NCBI GenBank assembly: GCA_014284505.1
Contig: JAAFYY010000001.1
Coordinates: 1,054,001-1,118,000 of the forward strand
Direction: 5' to 3'
Length of the DNA: 64,000 nt
DNA from: Streptacidiphilus sp. 4-A2
GTDB lineage: Bacteria; Actinomycetota; Actinomycetes; Streptomycetales; Streptomycetaceae
The notes under the pieces are model-generated. The model had not been told where the DNA came from, made no database searches, and saw only the letters and a list, made by a program, of their open reading frames with translations. The first letter of the stretch is position 1. Every line of letters starts with the position of its first letter. Made by a program: the position numbers and the translations under genes. Positions 1-8,355 of this stretch are shown here, one piece after another.

Positions 1-367
1 GCCGGAACAGCTCGCTCCCGGCCGCCAGCCCGGACGCCATACCGGGCCATTGCGAGCCCTGCCCGGGGAAGACAAAGGCGACCGGGCCGCGGTCGCCCGT
101 CCCCTCGGCCAGTCCCGGCGCGCCCCGGCCCGCGGCCAGCGCCGCCAGCAGGTCCAGGAAACCCTCGGGACTGTCCGCGACCAGGGCGGCACGGCGGTTC
201 CCGGCCGGTGCGGCACCGGCCAGTGCCCGGCCGACGTCGGCCGGCAGCCAGTCCTGGGCGCCCGAAAGCCGCTGGTGGAGTCGGCGGGCCGCGGTGGCCA
301 GTGGGGCACGACCATTTCCGGCCAGCATCCACATCTGCGGGGTTCCGTTTCCGGTTGCCTGCACCAT
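1..367 (-). CDS. Type I polyketide synthase, N-terminal part with acyltransferase start (partial, runs off left edge)
   Basis: The reading frame starts at ATG 367-365, with an AAGGAG ribosome site about 14 nt upstream and an in-frame TGA just before it. It stays open to the left edge. After roughly 100 residues resembling the KS-AT linker of modular synthases (LVADSPEGFLDLLAALAAG), it reaches VAFVFPGQGSQWPGM, the hallmark start of a PKS acyltransferase domain. No ketosynthase precedes the AT, so this looks like an AT-first loading module or a stand-alone AT-type gene; the rest lies outside the window. AT domains select the malonyl-type or starter acyl-CoA. The synthase family is clear; starter specificity and product cannot be judged. 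Confidence 0.85.
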   Translation of the reverse strand, partial: MVQATGNGTPQMWMLAGNGRAPLATAARRLHQRLSGAQDWLPADVGRALAGAAPAGNRRAALVADSPEGFLDLLAALAAGRGAPGLAEGTGDRGPVAFVFPGQGSQWPGMASGLAAGSELFR

Positions 368-842
368 CGCGCCTCAGAGCTCCTTCTCGGCGAGTCGGAC
401 CAGCGGTCGTGGGGCCTGCGCGGCGCCGGGCGTCCCATGGGGTCCGGTCCCGGTGCGGGTGTGCCGCCGCCCCCGGCGGCGGTCTCCCGCATCCGTCTCC
501 GCACCCGGTCCGGGGACTGTGCCCGGGACCGGGTCGGGTACCGGCGCCGGGCGGCCCGCCCGGTCGGCCACACGCCCCGGTGGGCCGGGAAATGCCTGGT
601 GATATCGGGTGCGGAAGCTACCCTTGAGATCCTGCCGGAGCCGGATAGCAGCGCGATATCGGAGGCCGCGACAGCCCTGGCCGAAGCGGGCCGATGGCCG
701 AAAGAACCCCCTCCTACCTGTCGGTAACCGAGGTAAGCGCGACTATCCGCCAACTCGCCGGGCTCCGGTTGCCCCGTCGGCAGGCACCTCACATACTCGA
801 CACGTGCTCGGACGATCACCGGAGTTGCCGGAGGGGAGCGAG
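368..842. other. Divergent intergenic region between PKS gene and egtA
   Basis: About 475 bp without a convincing gene separates the leftward PKS gene from rightward egtA, so it should hold both promoters. An open minus-strand frame over 374-571 is rich in Pro, Gly and Arg and its end overlaps the PKS ribosome site; I regard it as non-coding. The octamer GATATCGG occurs twice in the same orientation (601-608 and 655-662), 54 bp apart. No clear -35/-10 pair was identified. Confidence 0.5.
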
Positions 843-2150
843 ATGACGGGCGCCTGGTTCAGAGAAGACGAAGCTCAGGCACACATAGCCGGAATATGCT
901 TCAAGACGGGCCCACCTCGACGCACCGGCGTCGAACTGGAATGGCTGGTGCAGGACGCCCGCGATCCGCTGGCGTCAGTGCCCGTGGAACGACTGCGTGC
1001 GGCACTGGCCGCACTGGGTCCGCAGAATCTGCTGCCGAACGGCGGCCGCGTGACCCTGGAACCCGGCGGGCAGGTGGAACTCAGTTCCCGCCCGGCCGAC
1101 AGCCCCGCTGAATGCCTGCGGGAGACCGCCTCCGACCTGGCCGAACTGCGCGGGGCCCTGGCCTCGTCCGGCCTGGTGCTGGAAGGCTTCGGGCTGGAGC
1201 CCCACCGGGACCCCGACCGGGTGCTGGATCTGCCCCGCTACCGCGCCATGGAGGCGTATTTCGACGGCAGCGGCCACTGGGGCCGGATGATGATGCGGGC
1301 CACCGCATCGGTACAGGTCAACATCGACGCCGGAGAGGACATCGCGCCGAACGGCGATGGCCTGGCGGTGCCGGAAAGCACCACCGGCTACCGGTTCCGC
1401 TGGACGCTGGTGCACCGGCTGGGCCCGGTGCTGGTTGCCGCGTTCGCCAATTCCCCGCTCTGGCACGGGCTGCCCACCGGGTGGAAGTCCACCCGGCAGG
1501 CCGTGTGGTCGCAGATGGACCCGGGACGCACCCGCCCGCCGGAGGCCGACCCGGACCCGCGCGCCGCGTGGGCCCGCTATGCGCTGGACGCGGACCTGCT
1601 CTGCCTGCGCCGCCCCGAGCCGGTGCCGTGGACGGCGCCGCGGAACACCCCGCTGCGCTCCTGGCTGCGCGGCGCCACCTCGGAGCGTCCGCCCACACTG
1701 GAGGACACCGAGTACCACCTGACCACGCTGTTCCCACCGGTCCGGCCGCGTGGCTGGCTGGAGCTGCGGATGATCGACGCCCAACGGGGCGACGGCTGGA
1801 TGGTGCCCGCGCTGCTGGTCACCGCCCTGCTGGACGACCCGGTCGCGGCCCGCGCCGCCTACCTGGCCACCGAGCCGCTCACCGGAGGACGGCAGCTGCC
1901 GCCGTGGGCGGTCTGGCTGGACGCCGCCCGGCACGGCCCGGCCGATCCGGTCATCGGCGACGTGGTCCGGGCCTGCTTCGCCGCCGCGGAAGCCGCACTG
2001 GCCCGCACCGGCACCCCCGAACCGCTGCGGCGCATCCTCGCCGACTTCTCCCGCCGCTATCCGCAAGAGGGACGATGTCCCGCCGACGACAAGTTGGACG
2101 CCCTGCGCAGCGGGCCCGGGGCGCAACTCCCAGAAGGAGCATCGCGATGA
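843..2150 (+). CDS. egtA: Ergothioneine biosynthesis glutamate-cysteine ligase EgtA
   Basis: EgtA makes gamma-glutamylcysteine, the sulfur donor used by EgtB. The 435-residue product starts at ATG 843 behind GGAGGGGAGCG; the frame is open further upstream, but only this start has a good ribosome site and matches the family N-terminus (a short helix, then TGVELEWLV with the active-site acidic residues). Family-like features include the GRMMMRATASVQVNID segment and a C-terminal helical part. It is intact and is the first gene of egtABCD: its stop overlaps the egtB start by 4 bp (ATGA). Operon context makes a generic GshA role less likely. Confidence 0.93.
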   Translation: MTGAWFREDEAQAHIAGICFKTGPPRRTGVELEWLVQDARDPLASVPVERLRAALAALGPQNLLPNGGRVTLEPGGQVELSSRPADSPAECLRETASDLAELRGALASSGLVLEGFGLEPHRDPDRVLDLPRYRAMEAYFDGSGHWGRMMMRATASVQVNIDAGEDIAPNGDGLAVPESTTGYRFRWTLVHRLGPVLVAAFANSPLWHGLPTGWKSTRQAVWSQMDPGRTRPPEADPDPRAAWARYALDADLLCLRRPEPVPWTAPRNTPLRSWLRGATSERPPTLEDTEYHLTTLFPPVRPRGWLELRMIDAQRGDGWMVPALLVTALLDDPVAARAAYLATEPLTGGRQLPPWAVWLDAARHGPADPVIGDVVRACFAAAEAALARTGTPEPLRRILADFSRRYPQEGRCPADDKLDALRSGPGAQLPEGASR

Positions 2151-3502
2151 GTGACCGCCGAGTGGTCACCGAGGCACCGGCCACCACCGGGGCCGACACC
2201 GAACGCCTCCGGGCCCGCGCCCGGACCGAACTGGAGGCGGCGCGAGCCCGCACCGCCGGCCTGACCGACTGCCTGGACACCGCCGGACTCCTGGCGCAGC
2301 ACTCGCCGTTGATGTCCCCCCTGGTGTGGGATCTGGCGCACATCGGCAACCAGGAGGAGATCTGGCTGGTCCGCACCGCGGGCGGACGCCAGGCCATGCG
2401 CCCCGAACTCGACCCGGTGTACGACGCGTTCCAGCACCCACGGGCCGAACGGCCCACGCTGCCGCTGCTCTCACCCGAGCAGGCCCGCCGCTTCGTGGCC
2501 GAGGTGCGCGAGCAGTCCCTGGACGTGCTCGCCGACTCCCGCTGGGACCAGGACCCGCTGCTGGAGCGGGGTTTCGTCTTCGGGATGGTCGCCCAGCACG
2601 AGCAGCAGCACGACGAGACCATGCTCGCCACCCACCAGCTGCGCCAGGGCCCGCCGGTACTGCACGCGCCCGCACCGCCGCCCGCACCGGCCGACGCCGC
2701 CGGGCTGCCGCGCGACGTACTGATCCCGGCAGGGCCGTTCACCATGGGCACCTCCACCGACCCCTGGGCGCTGGACAACGAGCGCCCCGCGCACACTGTG
2801 GAACTGCCCGCGTTCCGGCTGGACACCACCCCGGTCAGCAACGCCGACTACCTGCGGTTCATCGAGGACGGCGGCTACACCCAGCCGCGCTGGTGGAGTG
2901 AGGACGGCTGGAAGCACTGCCAGGAGGCCGGGCTCCAGGCGCCGCTGTTCTGGCACCGCGACGGCGACGTCTGGCTGCGCCGCCGCTTCGGCCGCACCGA
3001 GCCGGTTCAGCCGCAGCAACCGGTGGTCCATGTCAGCTGGTACGAGGCCGACGCCTATGCGCGCTGGGCCGGACGGCGGCTGCCCACCGAGGCCGAGTGG
3101 GAGAAGGCGGCCCGGTACGACCCCGCCGACGGCCTGAGCCGCCGCAACCCGTGGGGCGACGCCGACCCGGGCCCGGAGCACGCCAACCTCGACCAGCGCC
3201 ACCTGGAGCCGGCCGCCGTCGGCAGTTACCCGGACGGTGCCGCGCCCTGCGGCGCACGTCAGCTGCTGGGTGACGTCTGGGAATGGACCTCGACCGACTT
3301 CACCGGTTACCTGGGTTTCCGGGCCTTCCCCTACCGGGAGTACTCCGAGGTGTTCTTCGGCAGCGACTACAAGGTGCTGCGCGGCGGTTCGTTCGGCACC
3401 GCGCCGGTGGCCTGCCGTTCGACCTTCCGCAACTGGGACTACCCGATCCGGCGGCAGATCTTCTCCGGCTTCCGCACCGCGGCCGACCCCGAGGCCAGCT
3501 GA
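2147..3502 (+). CDS. egtB: Ergothioneine sulfoxide synthase EgtB (non-heme iron)
   Basis: EgtB couples gamma-glutamylcysteine (or cysteine) to hercynine with O2 to give the sulfoxide intermediate. The 451-residue protein has an N-terminal DinB-like four-helix domain (about residues 25-165) carrying the three-histidine iron site, here H65 in DLAHIGNQEE and H151/H155 in AQHEQQHDE. A formylglycine-generating-enzyme-type (sulfatase-modifying) domain fills about 190-448, with LPTEAEWEKAAR and VLRGGSF motifs. The start ATG at 2147 overlaps the egtA stop; the stop TGA (3500-3502) shares its last base with the egtC ATG, so translation is probably coupled. The gene is intact and of normal family length. 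Confidence 0.95.
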   Translation: MSDRRVVTEAPATTGADTERLRARARTELEAARARTAGLTDCLDTAGLLAQHSPLMSPLVWDLAHIGNQEEIWLVRTAGGRQAMRPELDPVYDAFQHPRAERPTLPLLSPEQARRFVAEVREQSLDVLADSRWDQDPLLERGFVFGMVAQHEQQHDETMLATHQLRQGPPVLHAPAPPPAPADAAGLPRDVLIPAGPFTMGTSTDPWALDNERPAHTVELPAFRLDTTPVSNADYLRFIEDGGYTQPRWWSEDGWKHCQEAGLQAPLFWHRDGDVWLRRRFGRTEPVQPQQPVVHVSWYEADAYARWAGRRLPTEAEWEKAARYDPADGLSRRNPWGDADPGPEHANLDQRHLEPAAVGSYPDGAAPCGARQLLGDVWEWTSTDFTGYLGFRAFPYREYSEVFFGSDYKVLRGGSFGTAPVACRSTFRNWDYPIRRQIFSGFRTAADPEAS

Positions 3503-4367
3503 TGTGCCGTCACCTCGCGTACCTGGGGCCGGTCGTACCCCTGTCCGAGCTGCTGTTCGGGCCGCCGTACAGCCTGTACCGGCAGTCCTGGGCACCGCGT
3601 CGGCAGACCCATGGGACGGTCAACGCGGACGGCTTCGGGATCGGCTGGTACCCCCCGGACGGCGACAGCGCGCCGGCCCGCTACCGGTGCGCCATGCCGA
3701 TCTGGCGCGACCCCAACCTGCCCGATCTGGCCCGAACCATCAGCAGCGGCGCGGCAGTTGCCGCCGTCCGCGACGCCACCCCCGGCACCAGCCTCGACAG
3801 CTCCGCCAATGCCCCCTTCAGCAGCGGGCGTTGGCTGTTCAGTCACAACGGCGCGGTGCCGGAATGGCGGCGGCTGACCGAGGACCTGGGCAGCCCGCTG
3901 CCCGAGTCGGCGCTGCTCGGCCTCGAGGCGTCCAGCGATTCGGCCCTGCTGTGGGCACTGATCCAGCAACGGCTCACCGGCGGCGAACAGTTGGACGCCG
4001 CCCTGGCCACCGTCACCGGACTCACCGCCGCGCTCCGACCGCAGTCCAGACTCAATCTGCTGCTGACGGACGGCCACAGCATCGCCGCCACCCGCTGGGG
4101 CGACAGCCTGTGGTACCGCGCCACGCCCGGCCGGGTGCTGGTCGCCTCCGAACCGGACACCGGACCCACCCCGAAACCAGCACCGAAGCCGGCCCGGGAA
4201 CCGACTCCGAAACCGACCACCACACCCACCAGCAGACCGCTGACACCGGTTCCTGGCAGGAGGTGCCGGAGCACTCGCTGCTGCTGGCAACCGCGACCTC
4301 GGTCCGGATCACCCCCCTGTCGCCGGTCGCCCCCAGGCCCATTGCGGAGAGGATGGCTTGCCCATGA
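3502..4367 (+). CDS. egtC: Gamma-glutamyl-hercynylcysteine sulfoxide hydrolase EgtC (frameshifted)
   Basis: EgtC is a class II glutamine amidotransferase that removes the glutamate from the EgtB product. It begins MCRHLAYLG, giving the N-terminal Cys2 nucleophile after Met removal, followed by NADGFGIGWY and FSHNGAV, typical of the fold. The N-terminal frame runs to about 4165; the C-terminal part (WQEVPEHSLLLATATSVRIT) lies in a neighbouring frame that ends at TGA 4365-4367, exactly overlapping the egtD ATG as ATGA. One missing C near 4165-4180 (GGACCCACCCCG) restores a single gene. The corrected protein carries a hydrophilic Thr/Glu/His-rich insert near residue 225 that I do not recall from the family. 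Confidence 0.88.
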
Positions 4368-5341
4368 CGACCACCTACACGCTTGAACACCGGTTGCCCG
4401 CGGACTACTTCACCGAGGCGCTGCGGTCCGACGCGTTCAAGGGCCTGACCGCCCAGCCCAAGACACTGCCGCCGACCTGGTTCTACGACGCCCGGGGCAG
4501 CGAACTGTTCGAGCAGATCACCGAGTTGCCGGAGTACTACCCCACCCGCGCCGAACACGCCATCCTCACCGCCCACGCGGCGGAGATCGCCGCCGCCACC
4601 GGGGCCCGCACCCTGGTCGAACTCGGCTCCGGCTCCTCGCAGAAGACCCGGCTGCTGCTGGACGCCCTGCGGGCAGGCGGCACCCTGCGCGGCTATGTGC
4701 CGGTGGACGTCAGCGAGAGCGCCCTGCGGGAGGCCGCCGCCGCACTCAACCTCGCCTACCCGGAGCTGGAGGTGCGTGCCCTGGTCGCCGACCTGCACCA
4801 GCATCTGGGGCTGGCCGACGCCCCCGGGCCCCGGCTGCTGGCCTTCCTCGGCAGCACCATCGGCAACCTGCTCCCGGCCGACCGGGCGGTCTTCTACGCC
4901 CGGGTGGCCGCCGAACTCGCCCCGGGTGACGCGCTGTTGCTCGGCACCGACCTGGTCAAGGACCCGGCGACCCTGGTCGCCGCGTACGACGACTCGGCCG
5001 GGGTCACCGCCGAGTTCAACAAGAACGTGCTGTCCGTGCTCAATCACGGCCTCGACGCCGACTTCGATCCCGAGGACTTCCAGCATGTCGCGCTCTGGGA
5101 TCCGGAGCTGGAGCGGATCGAGATGCGGTTGCGGGCCACCCACCCGCTCAGCGTGAAGGTCCGCGAGCTGGATCTGGTGGTTCCCTTCGAGCAGGGCGAG
5201 GAACTGCGCACCGAGACCTCCGCCAAGTTCCGCGCCGAGGGGGTCCGCAGCGAGCTGGAGCAGGCCGGTCTCACCCTGAAGCACTGGTGGACCGACCCGG
5301 CCGGACGCTTCGCGCTCAGCCTGGCCTTCCCGGCGGAGTAA
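4364..5341 (+). CDS. egtD: L-histidine N-alpha-methyltransferase EgtD
   Basis: EgtD trimethylates histidine to hercynine using three SAM, the entry step of ergothioneine synthesis. The 325-residue product (ATG 4364) has the family N-terminus with TWFYDARGSELFEQIT, the SAM-binding loop VELGSGSSQKT, LLAFLGSTIGNL, and a C-terminal part with FNKNVLSVLNHGL and FALSLAFPAE. It is intact and closes the egtABCD operon, overlapping egtC by 4 bp. No egtE-type PLP lyase follows: the next gene is on the opposite strand, so the final C-S cleavage must be encoded elsewhere. Confidence 0.95.
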   Translation: MTTTYTLEHRLPADYFTEALRSDAFKGLTAQPKTLPPTWFYDARGSELFEQITELPEYYPTRAEHAILTAHAAEIAAATGARTLVELGSGSSQKTRLLLDALRAGGTLRGYVPVDVSESALREAAAALNLAYPELEVRALVADLHQHLGLADAPGPRLLAFLGSTIGNLLPADRAVFYARVAAELAPGDALLLGTDLVKDPATLVAAYDDSAGVTAEFNKNVLSVLNHGLDADFDPEDFQHVALWDPELERIEMRLRATHPLSVKVRELDLVVPFEQGEELRTETSAKFRAEGVRSELEQAGLTLKHWWTDPAGRFALSLAFPAE

Positions 5342-5362
5342 CCCGGCCCCGCACGACGGCGG

Positions 5363-6847
5363 TCAGTCCCCCTGCTGGACCCGGTGCAGCTGCCGCTCGG
5401 CGGCCAGCAACCCCCGTCCGCCTGGGCCCGGCACCTCGCGCCGCAGCGCGACCAGTGCCGGGCCCAGCTCCACGGCGGTGCCCGGGTCGGTGATCCGGGC
5501 CCAGCAGGCATGCGCGTTGTCGACCGCCGCGATCACCTCCGGGTCGTCCGGCGTCTGGAACGCCAGCCGGTCCTCGGCCGCCGCACGCCACAGCTCGGCG
5601 GCGGCGGGCAGCGCACCGCCCAGATGGGCCAGGTGCGCCTGCACCTCCCGGGCCGCGATGGCCTGGACCGAGCCGACGCCGTCCGTGAGTGTCGCCTGCT
5701 CCTCCGCCTCCCCGGCCAGCCGAAGCGCCGCGCCCAGATTCCCGCCCCGGTAGGCCGTCGCACTCTCGGCCAGCAACTCCGCAACCGCCCGCTGCGGCAC
5801 CACAGGCGCGGGCGAGGACGGCGCGACGGCGCCGGAGGCCCGGCCGGCACCGGGGCAGGTGGAGCCAGGGGCACCGGCGGCACCACCACGGACACCGAGG
5901 CAGCGACAGGTGCAGGCCGCAGCGCGGCCCCGGGCACGGGAGCCCCGAGCGCATGAGCCCCGGGCACGGGAACAGACCCAGGTACAGGCACGCGCACCGG
6001 TTCGGGCTCCGGTCGCTCGACCGGCCGGACGGCATCCCCGAAGCCGCCCTCGGAGTCCGCCCAGAAATCCTCCTCGCGCACAAGACCCCCGGCACCCCCG
6101 GCGCCCGGGGCACTCCCCGCGCCCGGGAGGTCGTCGACCGGCCCGGCCGGCCGTGGCGGGGCGGGATGCCAGGGGCGCGTGGAGGCCAGCACCAGCGCCC
6201 GCTCCGGAAGCCGGGCTCCGCCCACCGCCAGCTGGTGCAGGTCGGCCAGGGTGCTGCGGCCGGTGGACCGGCGCAGCAGGTCCACCAGGGCCCGGGTGTA
6301 GGGGCGGCGACCCCGTCGCCGGTCGTGCCCGGCGGGCTGACCTGGCCCCACAGTGGTACGTCGGTGGCCAGCGCGGCCTCGCCCTCCGCGCCCAGCACCG
6401 ACCAGGCGTCCTTGTCCGCGACCAGGTCCGCCAGCACGGTGGTACTCCCGGCCGGACGCCGACCGAGCTCGGCGTCGAGCCAGCTCCAGGGCAGCGCGGT
6501 GTAGCGGGCGTTCTCCGGACGGGTACGGGCGAGCGCCAGATGCAGTTGCCGCTGACGGCGGTCCGCGGTGAGAGTTCCGGCCAGGGCGATCAGCAGCGGT
6601 CCGGGGGCGGCGGCCGCGGTGCGCAGATAGCCGAGCAGTGCCTGCGGTTCGGCGGGTCGGCCAGCTGCACGGTGTCGGCGGGGAGGCCGCTGCCCAGCAG
6701 GGCGCCGGTGGCCACGGTCGCCAGCAGCGCCAGGGTGGCTTCGGGGCGCGGCTGCCGGCCGCGCCCTGCCCCGGGCGCCCCTCCGATCAGGAGTATGTGG
6801 CCGCGCGCCGCCGTTCCCTGTGCCGTGTACGCCCCGTTGATCCCCAT
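5363..6847 (-). CDS. Uncharacterised protein, convergent with the egt operon (frameshifted)
   Basis: A minus-strand gene of unknown function. It starts at ATG 6847 (MGINGAYTAQGTAARGHILL) and ends at 5363; the coding frame changes near 6650, 6320 and 5810, each consistent with a lost G or C. The N-terminal half has a hydrophobic strand ILLIGGAPGAGRG that looks nucleotide-binding but lacks a Walker lysine, then PLLIALAGTL and TVLADLVADKDAWSVLG segments. A Pro/Val/Ala-rich linker (about 6100-5820) follows, then a helical C-terminal domain (LAESATAYRGGNLGAALRLAGEAEEQA) that resembles tetratricopeptide-type helices. No family could be assigned. Confidence 0.6.
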
Positions 6848-7043
6848 GGCAGCACGCTACCGGCAGGCGGTAAGGACGCGCGGACCCGCACCCCGGGCCC
6901 GCACCACCGGGCGGGACCGGCGGCCGAATCCGACCGGCGGCGCGGCCGTGGCGCCGCGCGTCCGGGGCCCCCAACTCGTAGGCTGGACCGGCGGTCCGCC
7001 GCCTTTCGTGCTTGACGCGATCTACTCCAAGGAGCTGTCCACC

Positions 7044-7475
7044 ATGGCAACGACACGCATCGCCGAAACCCACTGGGAAGGCAATCTGCTCGCGGGCAAG
7101 GGCAATGTCGCCCTGAAGTCCTCGGGGATCGGCAGCTTCGATGTGAGCTGGGCCTCACGCGCCGAGCAGCCGAACGGCCAGACCAGCCCGGAGGAGCTGA
7201 TCGCGGCCGCCCACTCCGCCTGCTTCTCGATGGCCTTCTCGCACGGCCTGGCGGGCGCGGGCCACACCGTGGAGAGCCTGGACACGCGGGCGGAGGTGAC
7301 CTTCCAGCCGGGTGAGGGCATCACCGCCATCCAGCTGAACGTCAAGGCCCGGGTCCCCGGCCTGTCGGAGGCGGACTTCCAGGCGGCGGCGCAGGACGCC
7401 AAGGCCAACTGCCCGGTGAGCCAGGCCCTCGCCGGGGTGAAGAACATCACCCTCACCGCCGAACTGCTGGCCTGA
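7044..7475 (+). CDS. OsmC/Ohr-family peroxiredoxin
   Basis: A 143-residue thiol peroxidase that reduces organic or lipid hydroperoxides in the cytosol. ATG 7044 follows AAGGAG at a good distance. The two redox cysteines of the family are present: Cys60 in AAHSACFSMAFSHGL and Cys123 in ANCPVSQAL. Spacing, length and the SPEELIAAAHSAC motif match OsmC rather than the shorter Ohr group. It is intact. It is transcribed alone, divergent from the uncharacterised gene to its left and convergent with the TetR gene to its right, and separated from that gene by direct repeats. Confidence 0.93.
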   Translation: MATTRIAETHWEGNLLAGKGNVALKSSGIGSFDVSWASRAEQPNGQTSPEELIAAAHSACFSMAFSHGLAGAGHTVESLDTRAEVTFQPGEGITAIQLNVKARVPGLSEADFQAAAQDAKANCPVSQALAGVKNITLTAELLA

Positions 7476-7496
7476 CGGCAGCGAAGCCGAGCGGCC

Positions 7497-7572
7497 GTCA
7501 GCCGGTCCGGCGGTCGCTCGGGCTCACGGCGTCCGGCGGTCGCTCGGGCTCACGGCGTCAGCCGGTCCGGCG
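7497..7572. repeat. Direct repeats between osmC-like and tetR genes
   Basis: A 26-bp unit beginning GTCCGGCGGTCGCTCGGGCT occurs twice head to tail (7505-7530 and 7531-7556), and the flanks share GTCAGCCGGTCCGGCG (7497-7512 and 7557-7572). The block lies between the ends of two convergent genes and may be a duplicated terminator region. Confidence 0.8.
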
Positions 7573-7582
7573 CCGGTCGGCT

Positions 7583-8311
7583 TCACGCGTCCGGCCGCGG
7601 GGCAAGCACCGCGTCCAGCATCCGCGCCCACTGCCGGACGATGCCGTGCCGTCGGCGGCTGTCGTCGCTCAGCAGATCGGCCAGGCCCAGGCCCCGGGCC
7701 ATGTCCAGGGTGGCCTGGATGCTCTCCCGCACCCCGGGCGCGGACTCGTCCGCGCCCAGCAGTTCCACGGCGGCCTGGTGCACCTTGCGTCCGGTGCGGG
7801 CCTCCAGCGGGGCGACCAGTTCGCGCAGCTGCGGGTCGGTGGCGGCGGCGACCCACAGTTCCAGGGCGGCGCGGAACGGCACGCCGATGAACCAGTTGAC
7901 GATGAGTTCCACCACGGCCTCGGTGCGCATGGCCCGGTCCGGCAGCGCGTCCAGCTGGCGCTGGATACCGGTCGCGCGGGTCTCGGTGACATGCTCGACG
8001 GCGGCCGTGGTCAGCGCCTCCCGGGTGGGGAAGTGGTGCTGCGCCGCGCCCCGGGAGACACCCGCACGCTGGGCGACCACGGTCACCGTGGTCCCGGTCC
8101 AGCCGTACTCGACCAGGCACTCGACCGCCGCGTCGAGCAGCCGCTGGCGGGTGGCCCGGCTGCGGTCCTGCTGCGGAGCGCGGCCCACGACCGCGCCCGA
8201 CGGCAGGTCGCGCGCCGGGTCCGGCGCCGGGTCCGGCGCCGGACGAGCAGCCGGACGAGCGGCCGGATCAGGGGTCTCGCGGGTCGGCATGGCTCCATTA
8301 TGGTCGTCCAT
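7583..8311 (-). CDS. TetR-family regulator of the AtuA/acyl-CoA operon
   Basis: An intact TetR-type repressor whose N-terminal DNA-binding domain is plain: ATRQRLLDAAVECLVEYGW, then the helix-turn-helix VTVVAQRAGVSRGAAQHHFP. About 40 Pro/Ala/Asp-rich residues precede it. ATG 8311 (MDDHNGAM) is chosen; ATG 8290 (MPTRE) with GGAG close upstream is possible. It lies 44 bp downstream of the acyl-CoA dehydrogenase on the same strand, so it is probably the last gene of the operon. An AT-rich palindrome at 15122-15147, just before the first gene of the operon, is a candidate binding site (inference). An acyl-CoA ligand is plausible by analogy with AtuR, LiuR and FadR-type TetR proteins. Confidence 0.85.
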   Translation of the reverse strand: MDDHNGAMPTRETPDPAARPAARPAPDPAPDPARDLPSGAVVGRAPQQDRSRATRQRLLDAAVECLVEYGWTGTTVTVVAQRAGVSRGAAQHHFPTREALTTAAVEHVTETRATGIQRQLDALPDRAMRTEAVVELIVNWFIGVPFRAALELWVAAATDPQLRELVAPLEARTGRKVHQAAVELLGADESAPGVRESIQATLDMARGLGLADLLSDDSRRRHGIVRQWARMLDAVLAPRPDA

Positions 8312-8355
8312 GATCAGCCTGCCCCGCAGGCCGTCCCGCCCCGGCGCCCGCCACC

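Noticed and set aside
374..571. 65-codon minus-strand frame upstream of the PKS gene
   Set aside because: Low-complexity Pro/Gly/Arg composition, weak start, and its end covers the PKS ribosome site.
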